From Paracamarosporium sp. OC-R06-R3 (lineage: Eukaryota > Ascomycota > Dothideomycetes > Pleosporales > Didymosphaeriaceae): 64,000 nt of DNA. The notes beneath the pieces are model-generated. The model saw only the letters and a program-made list of their open reading frames with translations. It was not told the origin of the DNA and did no database searches. Both the position numbers and the translations under genes were made by a program. The stretch spans positions 1-64,000 of the forward strand of contig JACVRA010000401.1 in NCBI GenBank assembly GCA_019828545.1, in the 5' to 3' direction. This document shows, one piece after another, positions 54,143 through 64,000 of this stretch (position 1 is the stretch's first letter; each line of letters begins with the position of its first letter).

Positions 54143-55992
54143 TTACTCGCGGGCAACGCGCTCCTTGAACTCCTCAAAGAAGCCCTCCATTTCCTCAGCA
54201 ATAAACTCCTCGATGTCACCGCTGAGCTTGTCAAGCTTCTGGTGGAGACGGGAGCCAGCGCGTCCGGCCGCGTTCTTGGCGATCTTGAACTCAGACTCGA
54301 GGTCTTCCTCGATCTCAGAGACGGAAGGAATGGTGATGGTAAGGCCCTGCTTCTCTTCCTTCTCAGCCTTCTTGACGGTGTAGCCACCCTTATCGACGAT
54401 GTCGGTGTAGTTGGAGGAACCACCACCGTTCCAGGCAAGAATGTTCTTGGTGTTGCTGGGAACATCAGAGAGGGCACCGACGGTACCGATGGAGATGAGG
54501 TTAGCCTTGAGCTTCTTGGGGGTGATGTCAGCAACGGCATAGGCGGAGTCCTTGGCGGGCTGAAGAGAAAGAAGATAGGCAAGAAGACCAGCAATGTGGG
54601 GCGAGGCCATGGAGGTACCGGAGATGGTGTTGGTCGCGTGCTCAGAGCCAATCCAGGTGGAAAGAATGTTAAGGCCAGGAGCGAAGATGTCGTTGCACTT
54701 GCCGTAGTTGGAGAAATAGGCACGCTCGTCAAGAAGGGTGGATGCACCAACAGTGACGGCGTTTTCAGCGGCAGCGGGGGAGTAGTTGCACGAGTCGGCA
54801 TTGTCGTTACCAGCAGCAACAGCGAAGTGGATACCGGCATCAACAGCGGCGTTCACAGCGAGGTCAAGAGTAGTAGACTTGCCACCGCCCAAGCTCATGT
54901 TGGCAGCAGAGCCCTTGAAGCCCTTGCGCTTGCCATCCTTGGCCTTCTTGACCTGCTCGTTGTGTGCCTGAACAGCGTACTCAACACCCTTGACGACATC
55001 GGACATGGTGCCAGAGCCGTTGGAGCGGAGCACCTTGACAGCGTAGACCTCAGCCTTCTTGGCAACACCGTACTTCTTGCCAGCAACAGTGCCAGAGCAG
55101 TGGGTGCCGTGACCGTTGCCATCCTCATCAGCGTCGCCGTTGGGGATGGTCTTGCCCCAGTGGGCGCGACCCTCAAAGTCGACGTGCTTGTGGTTGGTGC
55201 CAGTGTCGATGACATAGACATCAACACCCTCGCCTCCGTCGGCGGAGTAGAGGTACTTGTTCCAGGTGCCGAAGCTCAAGGAGTCGCGGTGCGAGATACG
55301 GGCGAGACCCCACGGGGCGTTCTTCTCCGTCTCGTGTTCATCGCCACCCATGGTGTGGACGACGGAGTCCTTCTCGATGTAGTCGACCTGTCATGCGAGC
55401 AAACGTTAGCTTGAGTCATGACATGCTATGCAAGGTACCAAGGCACGGAATCACGTGCGATTGCGTCGTATTGCGTGTCCTCGAGCCGCTCGGAGGCAAC
55501 CTCGCAAGCTCGCGGCGCACAGCCGCTTGACGCGGTGCTGTGCAGCACAGACCGATTTGTCGGCTGGAGACGCTCACGGCTCGCCGCAGGTGGTGTGGGA
55601 GCGAAGGGAAGCAGGGTACTCACGTCTGGGTGTCTCCGGATCTCCTCGAGCGTCTCGTCGTCGAAGTGGCCGGAGTAGCCCATCATGCCGCCGACGATGT
55701 TGTATGTGTGCTTGAGACCATCGAAGATCTCGGTAGTGATGGGGAACTGGGAGCGCTTGCGTAGCTCCATGCGCTCGTCCTGAGCCTTGGTGTGGACGCT
55801 CTGCACCCACTCATGATGGCTCTTTGCGTCTTCGTGCTTGACGTGCTTCTTGAACACGACCATGTACGAGTTGGGGACAATCTCGTCGGCGTTGGACGAC
55901 GACAGCACCGGGGCGGCGCCGTTGTGAATGGTGCCCACCTTGAAGGGCGAAGCTGCGGCCAGCGGCAGCATGGCGAGGGCTGAGTACCTCAT
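54143..55992 (-). CDS. vacuolar subtilisin-like serine protease (proteinase B type)
   Basis: Two exons (55624-55992 and 54143-55387) with an unusually long 236-bp phase-0 intron give 537 residues. A signal peptide (MRYSALAMLPLAAA) precedes an I9 inhibitor propeptide (NSYMVVFKKHVKHEDAKSHH). The S8 catalytic triad is Asp184 (VYVIDTGTN), His216 (GNGHGTHCSG) and Ser382 (SGTSMASPH); the oxyanion Asn is in AVAAGNDNADS. The PWGLARISHRDSLSFGTWNK segment and the charged C-terminal extension (EEFIAEEMEGFFEEFKERV) mark the vacuolar PrB1/PepC-type group, which is activated in the vacuole and degrades proteins and autophagic bodies. Homologs in moulds are known allergens. The intron lies just before the processing region. 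The gene is divergent to the BEACH gene. Confidence 0.94.
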
Positions 55993-56837
55993 GATGGCGA
56001 GAGGGCTCGGTACCCCGGGATATGCTCTACAAGGGAAGACGAAGAAACGGACGGGGGACAAAGGACGGAGAAAGATGGGGGATGGGGATGGGGAGACGGA
56101 GCTGGAGAGCAGGCGGTAGCTATGGTGATGGGGAGCTCTTATACGGGCCTCGGGCTAGCTCTTGTTATCAGCGTATCAGTGCTGGGGCACGAGCCCTCGA
56201 TGCGTCATGTGCTGCCTTGCGCTGCCCCCAGCCTCCACTATCCGTAAGCGGCCGCGCTTCGCCTCGCAACACGCGCTCCACCTCTCGCAGGGACGGCGAG
56301 CAGGCGAGCAGACGAGCAGCCCCGGGACGCGCTGCAGAGGCCGGCCGTCTCGTCGTGCTTCGCTGTGCTGCTGCCCCCGTTGCAGGCGCCCGCCACCGTG
56401 CCTCGCGAAGGCGGCAGCGACGACCGGCAGCGCCTTCCCCGTGCGAGGCCTAGTGCTGTTGGCCCGCGTGAACAGCCTCACTGTCAGCACCTGAGCACGA
56501 CACGGCGCGCGTGAGACGATAGCGCTGCCTATCGGTGCCGGCGCTGCGGTCGACACAACCCTCGAGTGCGTTGCTGCACCGTCGCCGTATCTCTGCCTGT
56601 GAATCATATCGCGCACCTAGCGGGCGCCTGCGTGCTCCGCCGTCGCACGTCGAGGGTCCAAGCTCTCTGCCGTTTTGGAACTCCACAATTCGCCCACGAC
56701 GCGGCCCGCAAGGCAATCATTGCAGCGTCCTCTGCTCCCTCCTCGCTGGCGTGCAATCTCCATGCCAGAGCGATGACTCTGCTGTCCCCGCTGCGACCTC
56801 CTCCCACCTTCCGTAGCGGCGGTGCACTCGACTAAAC
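55993..56837. promoter_or_regulatory. 845-bp GC-rich divergent promoter
   Basis: This separates the protease (minus) from the BEACH gene (plus). It is strongly GC-rich, so frames of 90-146 codons open on both strands; none looks real. It must hold both promoters, but I see no clear TATA box. Confidence 0.5.
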
Positions 56838-59800
56838 ATGGCCGCCGCCCGCCGCCATCGCTCCTCAACGGCTGCCTCGAGGGCACCGCCCATGAACAAC
56901 CAGATAGCCGAGCTGCGTAGCCTTGCCGACGAGCTCATCCGCGCCTCCGAGACGTCCCCGCCAACCCCCGATGTGCTCCAAGCCCAGAGCAACGCCCTCC
57001 GCCGCATGCGCCAGCTGCTGATTGATTCCCATGAGCATACCCAGACCAAAGACGCCTTCCGCCATGTACGCGGCTTCGACGTCCTCCTCTTGACCCTCCG
57101 CTCCGTCTCCGGCTTCTACAAGCCCGACCACCTCTCCGCTCCCGACCGCATCGACTTCTTCGAGGTCATAAAGAGCACACTAGACGTACTCTCCGAAGCA
57201 CTCAACGAGCACTCGGGGAACAGACGTTTCTTCGCGAAGCGGGTAGAGGGCAATGGCTGGAGTGCTTTGGAGCAAGCCTTGGGCAGCACCGGCATTTTTG
57301 GTGGCCAGTCTGTAAGCAACCGGGATGATGCGGGGCAGGAGCAGCTGTTCGGCTGCCTCTTTGCTTTTGCCCTCGGGGAAGAAGCCGTAACACGCATCTT
57401 CCGCGATATAGACAAGAAAGTCGAGGAGGTTCAAATGGAGCCTAAAGAAATTGAAGCTGGGAATGGCCAGCAACATGAAGAAACTGCCGTCGAAATCGTT
57501 GTCATGAGCCCACGCTCGATATATAGCGACGTCAATGTGAATATAGACGCTCTGCGGGCACAGGTGCGGACAATATTCAGCGGCAATGAGGTGCTCCAGA
57601 ACCCGGATATCATACCCACCATTTTACATTTTTGGAGGGGCTTGTCCGGTAAAGACGTGCCAGGAACGCGTTCTAAGCCATTGTCAGTCGCTGTTCTACT
57701 GGCCATTCTGGAGATCACCACGTTGTCTTCGTATAACAAAGCTGGCGTGCACATCACTGGGGTGCTTAGCATCATACTTCCATTGCTATTCGACAATAAA
57801 TGTGCACCGGTGGAGGGGGAGCTTCTACGAGAGCTTGCAGATCAGCTTATCGAGTTCGGCATCAACAAGCTAGATGATGCGTACTATCTTTTTCGAAAGG
57901 CAGCGACTTCAGAGCATGCTGCGGAGTTTTTACAGCAAGGAATGCGTATTTCCCGCGGTGCTCCCTTCATCCAATTCGACCTCTCACTACACGGCTTCAG
58001 CGCCATCGAACTCCCGGACATGGGCCGCCCATTTCCACCCGTCTCTCCAGGCGGTGGCTACACTTTCGCCACCTGGATCCGAGTGGACAAATACGACCCA
58101 AATTGCCACACCACAATATTCGGTGCATACGATGATACACAGACTTGTTTCTTGATGGCCTATCTAGAAAAGGATACCCGATGTTTTATCTTGCAAACCT
58201 ATATGGGTCACGCGGCTGGTATAACTCCTAGTGTTCGCTTCAAAAAGGCACCACGGTTTCAAGAAGGCCGATGGTATCACATCGCTATTGTTCACCGGCG
58301 ACCCAAAGCATTAAGCCTAGGTGCTCACCAGGCATATCTATTTGTAGACGGTGAATTTACCGAAACCATGAAGGCTCACTACCCATCGCATCCCCCAGTA
58401 TTGGAAAGTAGCCAAGAGAGTTTCGCGTCTCTATCTTCCAGTCGTGGTCAGCATCGCGTGCTTGCTTTTCTAGGCACACCGCGAAACCTGGCTCCACGGC
58501 TCGGACGTAATGTGTTAACGTCTAGGTTGTCTATGGCTTCATTCCATCTTATTGCCGAGCCATTATCAGACGAGCTTATTGCTGTATATCACAAGCTTGG
58601 CCCGCGCTATTGCGGAAATTTTCAAGACAAGCTCGGCTCATTTCAGACTTACCGTACTTCTGCAGAACTGCATGTGCTCAATGAGATCTTACACCCTGGA
58701 AAGGAGGAACGTTCCGAAATTGTATCCGCAATACGCTCTAGTGCCGGGCTGCTAGTACCAGAGTCTAAGATACTACTTAGCTTCTCGCCCAGCTCTGTCA
58801 TGGATGATGACGACAGAAACGCTATTGACGAATCCCAAATGATCCGGTCATTATCCAGAGATTCAGCAAGAGCACTCCATCGATTCACAAGAATGCACGG
58901 TACACCCATTATCATCAACGCTGCGGTTCCATCAGTGAACGACGCTTTATCGCAAGCCCGCGGTTTTGGTAGACTCTCTGGCGATGCTGTGGTGGTTGTT
59001 CCCCAAGCGCTTGATGATGCCATATGGAGGATAGGTGGATGTTCGGCAGTTGGTCTAAAGCTGGTACAATCCGCTCAGACTTTGCAATCAGTATCACGTG
59101 CAGTCCAAATTCTTCTCGAAGCCGTGGAAGGTAACTGGCGCAACTGTGAAGCCATGGAGCAGAACAACGGCTTCGCTGTCCTTGCCGAAGTACTACGCCA
59201 GAAAATGGGACAGACCCTAACAGGATACAGCATGCGATCCTCTACGGCTATAGAGGTGAGCGCTGACGAACGTGAAGCTTTCCTTATTCAGTTGCTCAGG
59301 ATCATATTGAAGTTTGTGGGGTACGACGAGCAACATCCTGAAGAATCTCTCATCATAAATCCTTTAGCCTATCGTGTTCTTCTTGTTGATCTGGAAATAT
59401 GGCGCCAGTCAATGTCCCTGGAGACTCAGAAGCTTTACTATAAGCAATTTGTCGACTTCGCCAGAGGAAGCAAACACCATCACTATAACGCAAAACGATT
59501 TCAACGCATCAGTACGTATATCTCCGATACACATTCGAACATCAAAGCTAAATGGACTAGGGGTGGTCAAACGGTTGACGGATGCTCTGAAGGGCGAGCC
59601 ATTCACGCCCCAGATATTTCCACTTTTCCTTGAAGCTTTCAAGGTCCTTCTACAAGCCAACTTTAATGGTGAATCATCCCGGTCGTTGTCACTGTTCGTC
59701 ACATACGCTCTGCATGATAGCCGTGCTTCATACGTCAAGCGACCATTGCGGCCCAAAGCCAGCACGCTGCGTCTTAGGAAAGGGACGCCACCTACGTTGA

Positions 59801-62800
59801 CACCTGGGACTACGCCACGCTCAGCCAGTCCAGGCCAGGATCCGAGCTCACCTGCTGGGTTACCTTTAGCCGAACTTGGTGTTGCAGTCTTAAGGATGCT
59901 TGCAGAGCTATTATGTGATCCTTTCAACATGAACGAGATCATACGATTTGCGAAAAATGTGACTGGCAAGGTACGATCTTATGCATCTGAGACAGATTCG
60001 TGCTGATTTCTTCAGTGGCTCTTATATCTTCTTGCGGAACCAGACCATCGCGTTGTCGTGCTTGCTGCCAAGATACTGGCCCGCCTTCTCGTGGCTAACG
60101 GGCATCACTACGTGAAGAAATTCGCGGAGAAGACAGGTGGTTTTACTATCCTGAAAAATAGGTTCAGACAGTGGTGGAACACCCCCGGCATTTGGACAAT
60201 ATGCTTTGCACTTTTGTTCGGAGTTGATGTGGCAAAGATTGATTTCGAGCGCGATTTCGACGTTTTCAACCTGGTCGAAATATTCATCACGAAACCGCAG
60301 AACGGGAAGCTAGAAGTTGTTTACCCAGCCGTGTTCGCGGTGATCACCGCAATGCTAGATACCGGCCTGCGCGCCATTGTTCGAGATCCTGGTAAAGCAG
60401 AGAATGAGCCACCCAAAGCCGATAACGGCGAAGTTACTGTTACGAGGGGTCGCCGACGTACGATGTCACTGAACGCAAAACAACCCACTATTGGTAAGAC
60501 AACATGCTCGTTCATCCCTCTATAATTTGCTAATCTTCCTAGATACCAAAGTCCCCCAGTCGGAACGCCTGAACGACTATGCTGGAGTCCTGAATTCAGC
60601 AATACAGTTCTTGTCTGAGCTGCACTCCCGGTCTGAGATATTCCGTGATTTCACTTGCTCTTCGACCTATGTACAGGAGCTCTTGTTCGTCCTCTATCCG
60701 GTCATTGTTTCTTCTGATTGCGTGAGCGCTGAGACAGAGCTTCTCTCGCGTGGCTCTGCATTAACATTTGAGGGCCAGGATGTTGTTATACAACCCTTAT
60801 CCAAAGCGAACAATTCTCAAGCGCCAGTTGTACGAACAACTACGGTAGAAACCACACCTTCCCCTTCAGCCCAGCGCGTAGTTCCGCTTCGAAGAGCTTC
60901 TTCCTTCGTCCTCATTTCAGCTGATAAGGCAAAGAAAGATCAGAGGGTATCCAAGCTCGAACCCATCCTGTCACCCATCCTGTCACCCAGACACAATGGA
61001 CCGGTTGCTATGAGAATAGGAAGTTCTGTCGTCGAGGCAGTACTTGAAGTCGTGCTTCTTGTATATCATGATCAGCTTTTCAAGCGCAAAGAATTCCCCG
61101 GGCTTGCCTTGTTTATGAGAACGCCTCCTGGCTTTCAGGAACATCAAGCTTACTTTGAATCCTACGTAATGCGACAAACCATTTCTTCCGTTACCAGTGC
61201 TCTGCAGCTGGACCAGAAACTGCTGCACGAGCCAAGAGTACTCAGCAATCTTTCGCGGCTAGTGACTCACCTCTCCGAGGCCGTCTTCGAGGGTTGGTTC
61301 CTCGGCGGCGCAGAACCCTTACTCGATTTCATTGGCTTCCTTTTGGAGTATCTAGAGCGGCCGGATATTGCCAAGATCAAAACGGTCCAGCTCTGCATCA
61401 AACCCATAAAGACTATTCGCGAGAGATTTTTGAGACTCATTTTGCTTCGTCTGGCTGAGCCGGACAGCTATGAGGATGATTCCCCTTCGTCTCGCCCTAT
61501 TCTGAAGGTCGTCTACTGGCAGCCAATCATATTGTCAACTGAGAACACGGAAATTTTTCATCTGCGGCCCATGTGCTACCTACTGTATACGAAACTATCG
61601 TCGACTCATGAAGACGTTCGCTTAGCAGCAGCAAACTTCTGGCGTCTCCTCTTCGTACAAAAGCCGACTGATGCGCTAGCGATTCTAAGCCAGGCAATAC
61701 CACCAGAGAAGCGAGAGCTTTACGACGGTTTTCAAAAGCTGACAGAGTCAGACAATGAGACCTTTCTGACCTGGTTTGAGGAGCACAAGGCGAACCTCGA
61801 TCGGTTCTTTTATGGAGCCATGTCCAAGGTCTGGGAAGATTACGCGAATGAACAGAACAAGAAAACAGAGAATACTTCGCAAGAAAGGATCGCAAAACGA
61901 AGAGACAAGCTGAAGCAGTGGCATAGTGAGGAGCTTACCAATGAGCATATCTGGAGCCAACATGAAAGCACCTTGAACCATTGGCGGTCTAACATTCACG
62001 CTTCGGAGCGCACCAAGCATCAGCGCGATATACAAGATCAACAAGAAAATGCTACCTTCTTGGCTACTGTCATGTCTAAGCTAGACAGACAGCTAAGAGG
62101 CCCATGCGCGCTCTTCGAAGACAGTCCTACTCCTAAATGGCGACTAGACGAGACTGAAGGTCGTGACCGAAAACGTCTGCGTATAATTGTTGACAATGTA
62201 GGTCGAGCACAGACTTATCAGCCTAAGCGAAAAGACACAGATCCGAACTACAGGGACAAGCTGAGGTTGGACACCACTGTTCCAGCCATCTCTTCCAGAG
62301 ACGCTCTTGGTGTTACACCTACCGCAAACATGAGGCCTTCATCGTCAATGGGTGTTCAGGACGCGTCAAGAGATGAATTAGATTCTGATAGCGAAGATGA
62401 CTTCGAGATGGTTGAGGCCTTGCTTGAAGACGAAGATGGGTTCGAAGATAAGAATCGCAAAGTCATGAGAAGTCTAAATCGCGGCGACCAAGTACAATAC
62501 GTTTGCAACATATCTCGCGTGGTGGGGTTGGAAGCAATCGAAGGTCTCCTGATCGTTGGCAAAGATTGCCTGTATCTTCTCGACGACTTCTTTCAAAGAG
62601 CCGATGGTGAAATTGTTCGGGTTTGGCAAGCTCCCACTGACGAGAGGGATCCATATGTCCAGGTGATAGCTGGTAAAGAAGCTGTCACCAATCGCCGACC
62701 GCCACCGAGGAACTACGACGAAACAGCACGAAACTGGAAGTGGACTGAAGTCATCAGTATCTCTAAGCGACGCTTCCTTCACCGAGATGTCGCAATCGAA

Positions 62801-64000
62801 GTCTTTTTCGACGATGGTCGCAGCTATCTGCTAACAGCGATGTCGAATGTAATTCGAAACGACATTCACTCGCGTCTCATGCAACGTGCGCCACACGTCG
62901 CTAAGCCGGACCTACTTGTCAACCCCGAACTCTCTTGGCGCCTCGACTCATTACGGAACCCCGAGGAGGCACCGCAAACATTTGGTTCACGCTGGGCATC
63001 CGCTTTCAGCTCTGTAACCTCACACCCTGTAACGCGAAAATGGATGAAGGGCGAGCTCTCGAACTACCACTACCTCATGTTTGTCAATACGCTTGCTGGC
63101 AGAACTTTCAACGATCTCACGCAGTATCCTGTCTTTCCGTGGATCATCTCAAATTACACAGATACTGAGCTTGACCTGAACGACCCAAAGAACTTCCGCG
63201 ACTTATCGAAGCCCATTGGCATACAGAATTCTCAGCAAGAAGAATTTGTCCGTCAGAAGTATTCCGCGATGTTAGAGATGGACGACACTGAAAATGCGGC
63301 TCACTATTTGACCCACTATTCTTCCGCCATGATGGTAGCTTCCTACCTTATACGTCTTCAGCCATTTATGGCTGCATTTTCACTCATCCAAGGTGGTCTC
63401 GATCACGCAGATCGCATGTTTTACTCAATACAAAGCGCATGGGACTCAGCCACAGGTTCCAACATGACGGATGTGAGAGAATTAACTCCAGAATTCTTCT
63501 TCCTCCCTGATTTCCTGACCAATGTCAATGACTACAATTTCGGTTTGCGAGCTGGTGGCCAAAGTATCGATAATGTTACGCTGCCACCCTGGGCTAAGGG
63601 CGATCCTGCTATATTCATTGAGAAGCAACGTGAAGCGTTGGAGAGCCCTTTTGTCAGCAAAAACCTTCATCGTTGGATTGACCTCATTTTTGGATACAAG
63701 CAACGTGGCGACGCCGCAGTTGAAGCAGCTAATGTCTACGAAAGAACAACCTATCAAGGCGCCATAGACTTCGATGCTATTACAGACGACAAATTACGTG
63801 AACTGCATATTAGCCGACTCAACAACTTCGGACAAACGCCAGTACAAGTCTTCCAGCGTCCACATCCCCAGAAGGAAGATCTCAATCCCAAGCTACAGAA
63901 GTTAGACACTGCTGCCGAGAGCCTTCACCGTCTCCCTGGAACTCTTCTCGAATCCAACGATCGTGTCTCATCGCTCGCTTACATAACTAAGCATGACAAG
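56838..64000 (+). CDS. BEACH-domain protein (Beige/LYST/Bph1-like), 3' part beyond window
   Basis: Four exons in the window (56838-59511, 59561-59970, 60016-60493, 60543 to the end) encode the first 2340 residues without a stop. An alpha-helical armadillo-like N-terminus is followed by a ConA/LamG-like domain about residues 404-520 (GYTFATWIRVDKYDPNCHTT, FLGTPRNLAPRLGRNV). A long helical middle leads to a PH-BEACH domain near 1830-1975 (VVGLEAIEGLLIVGKDCLYL, RRFLHRDVAIEVFF). The BEACH domain follows from about 2003: NYHYLMFVNTLAGRTFNDLT, YPVFPWIISNYTDTELDLND, HYLTHYSSAMMVASYLIRLQ. A WD40 domain is expected beyond the window. BEACH proteins act in vesicle fusion, lysosome/vacuole traffic and autophagy. 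The first intron's acceptor (GGACTAG) was chosen because it restores RVVKRLTDALK. Confidence 0.93.

Noticed and set aside
54242..55414. A 390-codon Val/Gly-rich plus-strand frame
   Set aside because: Antisense shadow of the vacuolar protease; codon bias of the real gene removes stops from the opposite strand.
56022..56616. Overlapping frames of 90-146 codons on both strands in the divergent promoter
   Set aside because: Arg/Ala-rich, open on both strands because of GC content, no motif.

Overview
The window looks like nuclear DNA of a filamentous ascomycete (Pezizomycotina). Genes lie on both strands and most carry short GT..AG introns of about 45-60 bp with CTAAC/CTRAY-like branch sites. 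Fungus-typical families are present: a Zn2Cys6 regulator, a PTH11/rhodopsin-type membrane protein, a KRE9/KNH1-like GPI protein, a GH5 exo-1,3-beta-glucanase, a DUF1772 protein, a P450 and many BTB, F-box and ankyrin proteins. A dothideomycete is my best guess, but that is inference only. All gene models were spliced by hand from the sequence. I recognised no tRNA, rRNA, CRISPR array or intact transposon.

Layout. 0.5-6.3 kb: a DJ-1/PfpI protein, a GPI-anchored KRE9/KNH1-like wall protein and a secreted GH5 exo-beta-1,3-glucanase, all on the minus strand. 8.5-15.6 kb: a very large F-box/ankyrin protein whose real C-terminus is a ZZ zinc finger on a second exon, then a BED-finger/TenA-like fusion with a Met-Asn repeat tail. 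16.1-24.5 kb: cytochrome P450, a seven-helix rhodopsin-type protein, a mitochondrial Bax-inhibitor-family protein and an NAD(P)-dependent reductase. 26-27.5 kb: an F-box protein. 27.5-35 kb is gene-poor and holds coding relics with TAG stops where CAG is a plausible ancestor, plus two healthy genes (DUF1772 and a nitroreductase with a presequence-like N-terminus).

36-45.2 kb: a DHA1-type MFS transporter, a gamma-glutamylcyclotransferase-like protein, a secreted PAF-acetylhydrolase-like lipase, two Cys-containing single-pass proteins and a basic nuclear-looking protein. 45.5-50.8 kb: four BTB/POZ paralogs in tandem on the minus strand, each with a Cys/His-rich module inserted after the BTB core. 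Three share their first two intron positions and the fourth is intronless. 51-64 kb: a Zn2Cys6 transcription factor, a vacuolar subtilisin, and a divergently transcribed BEACH-domain protein that runs off the end of the window.

The genes do not form an obvious biosynthetic cluster. The strongest themes are protein-interaction/ubiquitin-adaptor families (F-box, ANK, BTB) that are expanding locally, wall and secretion functions, and a vacuole/membrane-traffic pair at the right end. The most distinctive items are the BTB plus Cys/His array, the F-box-ANK-ZZ protein and the BED-TenA fusion.
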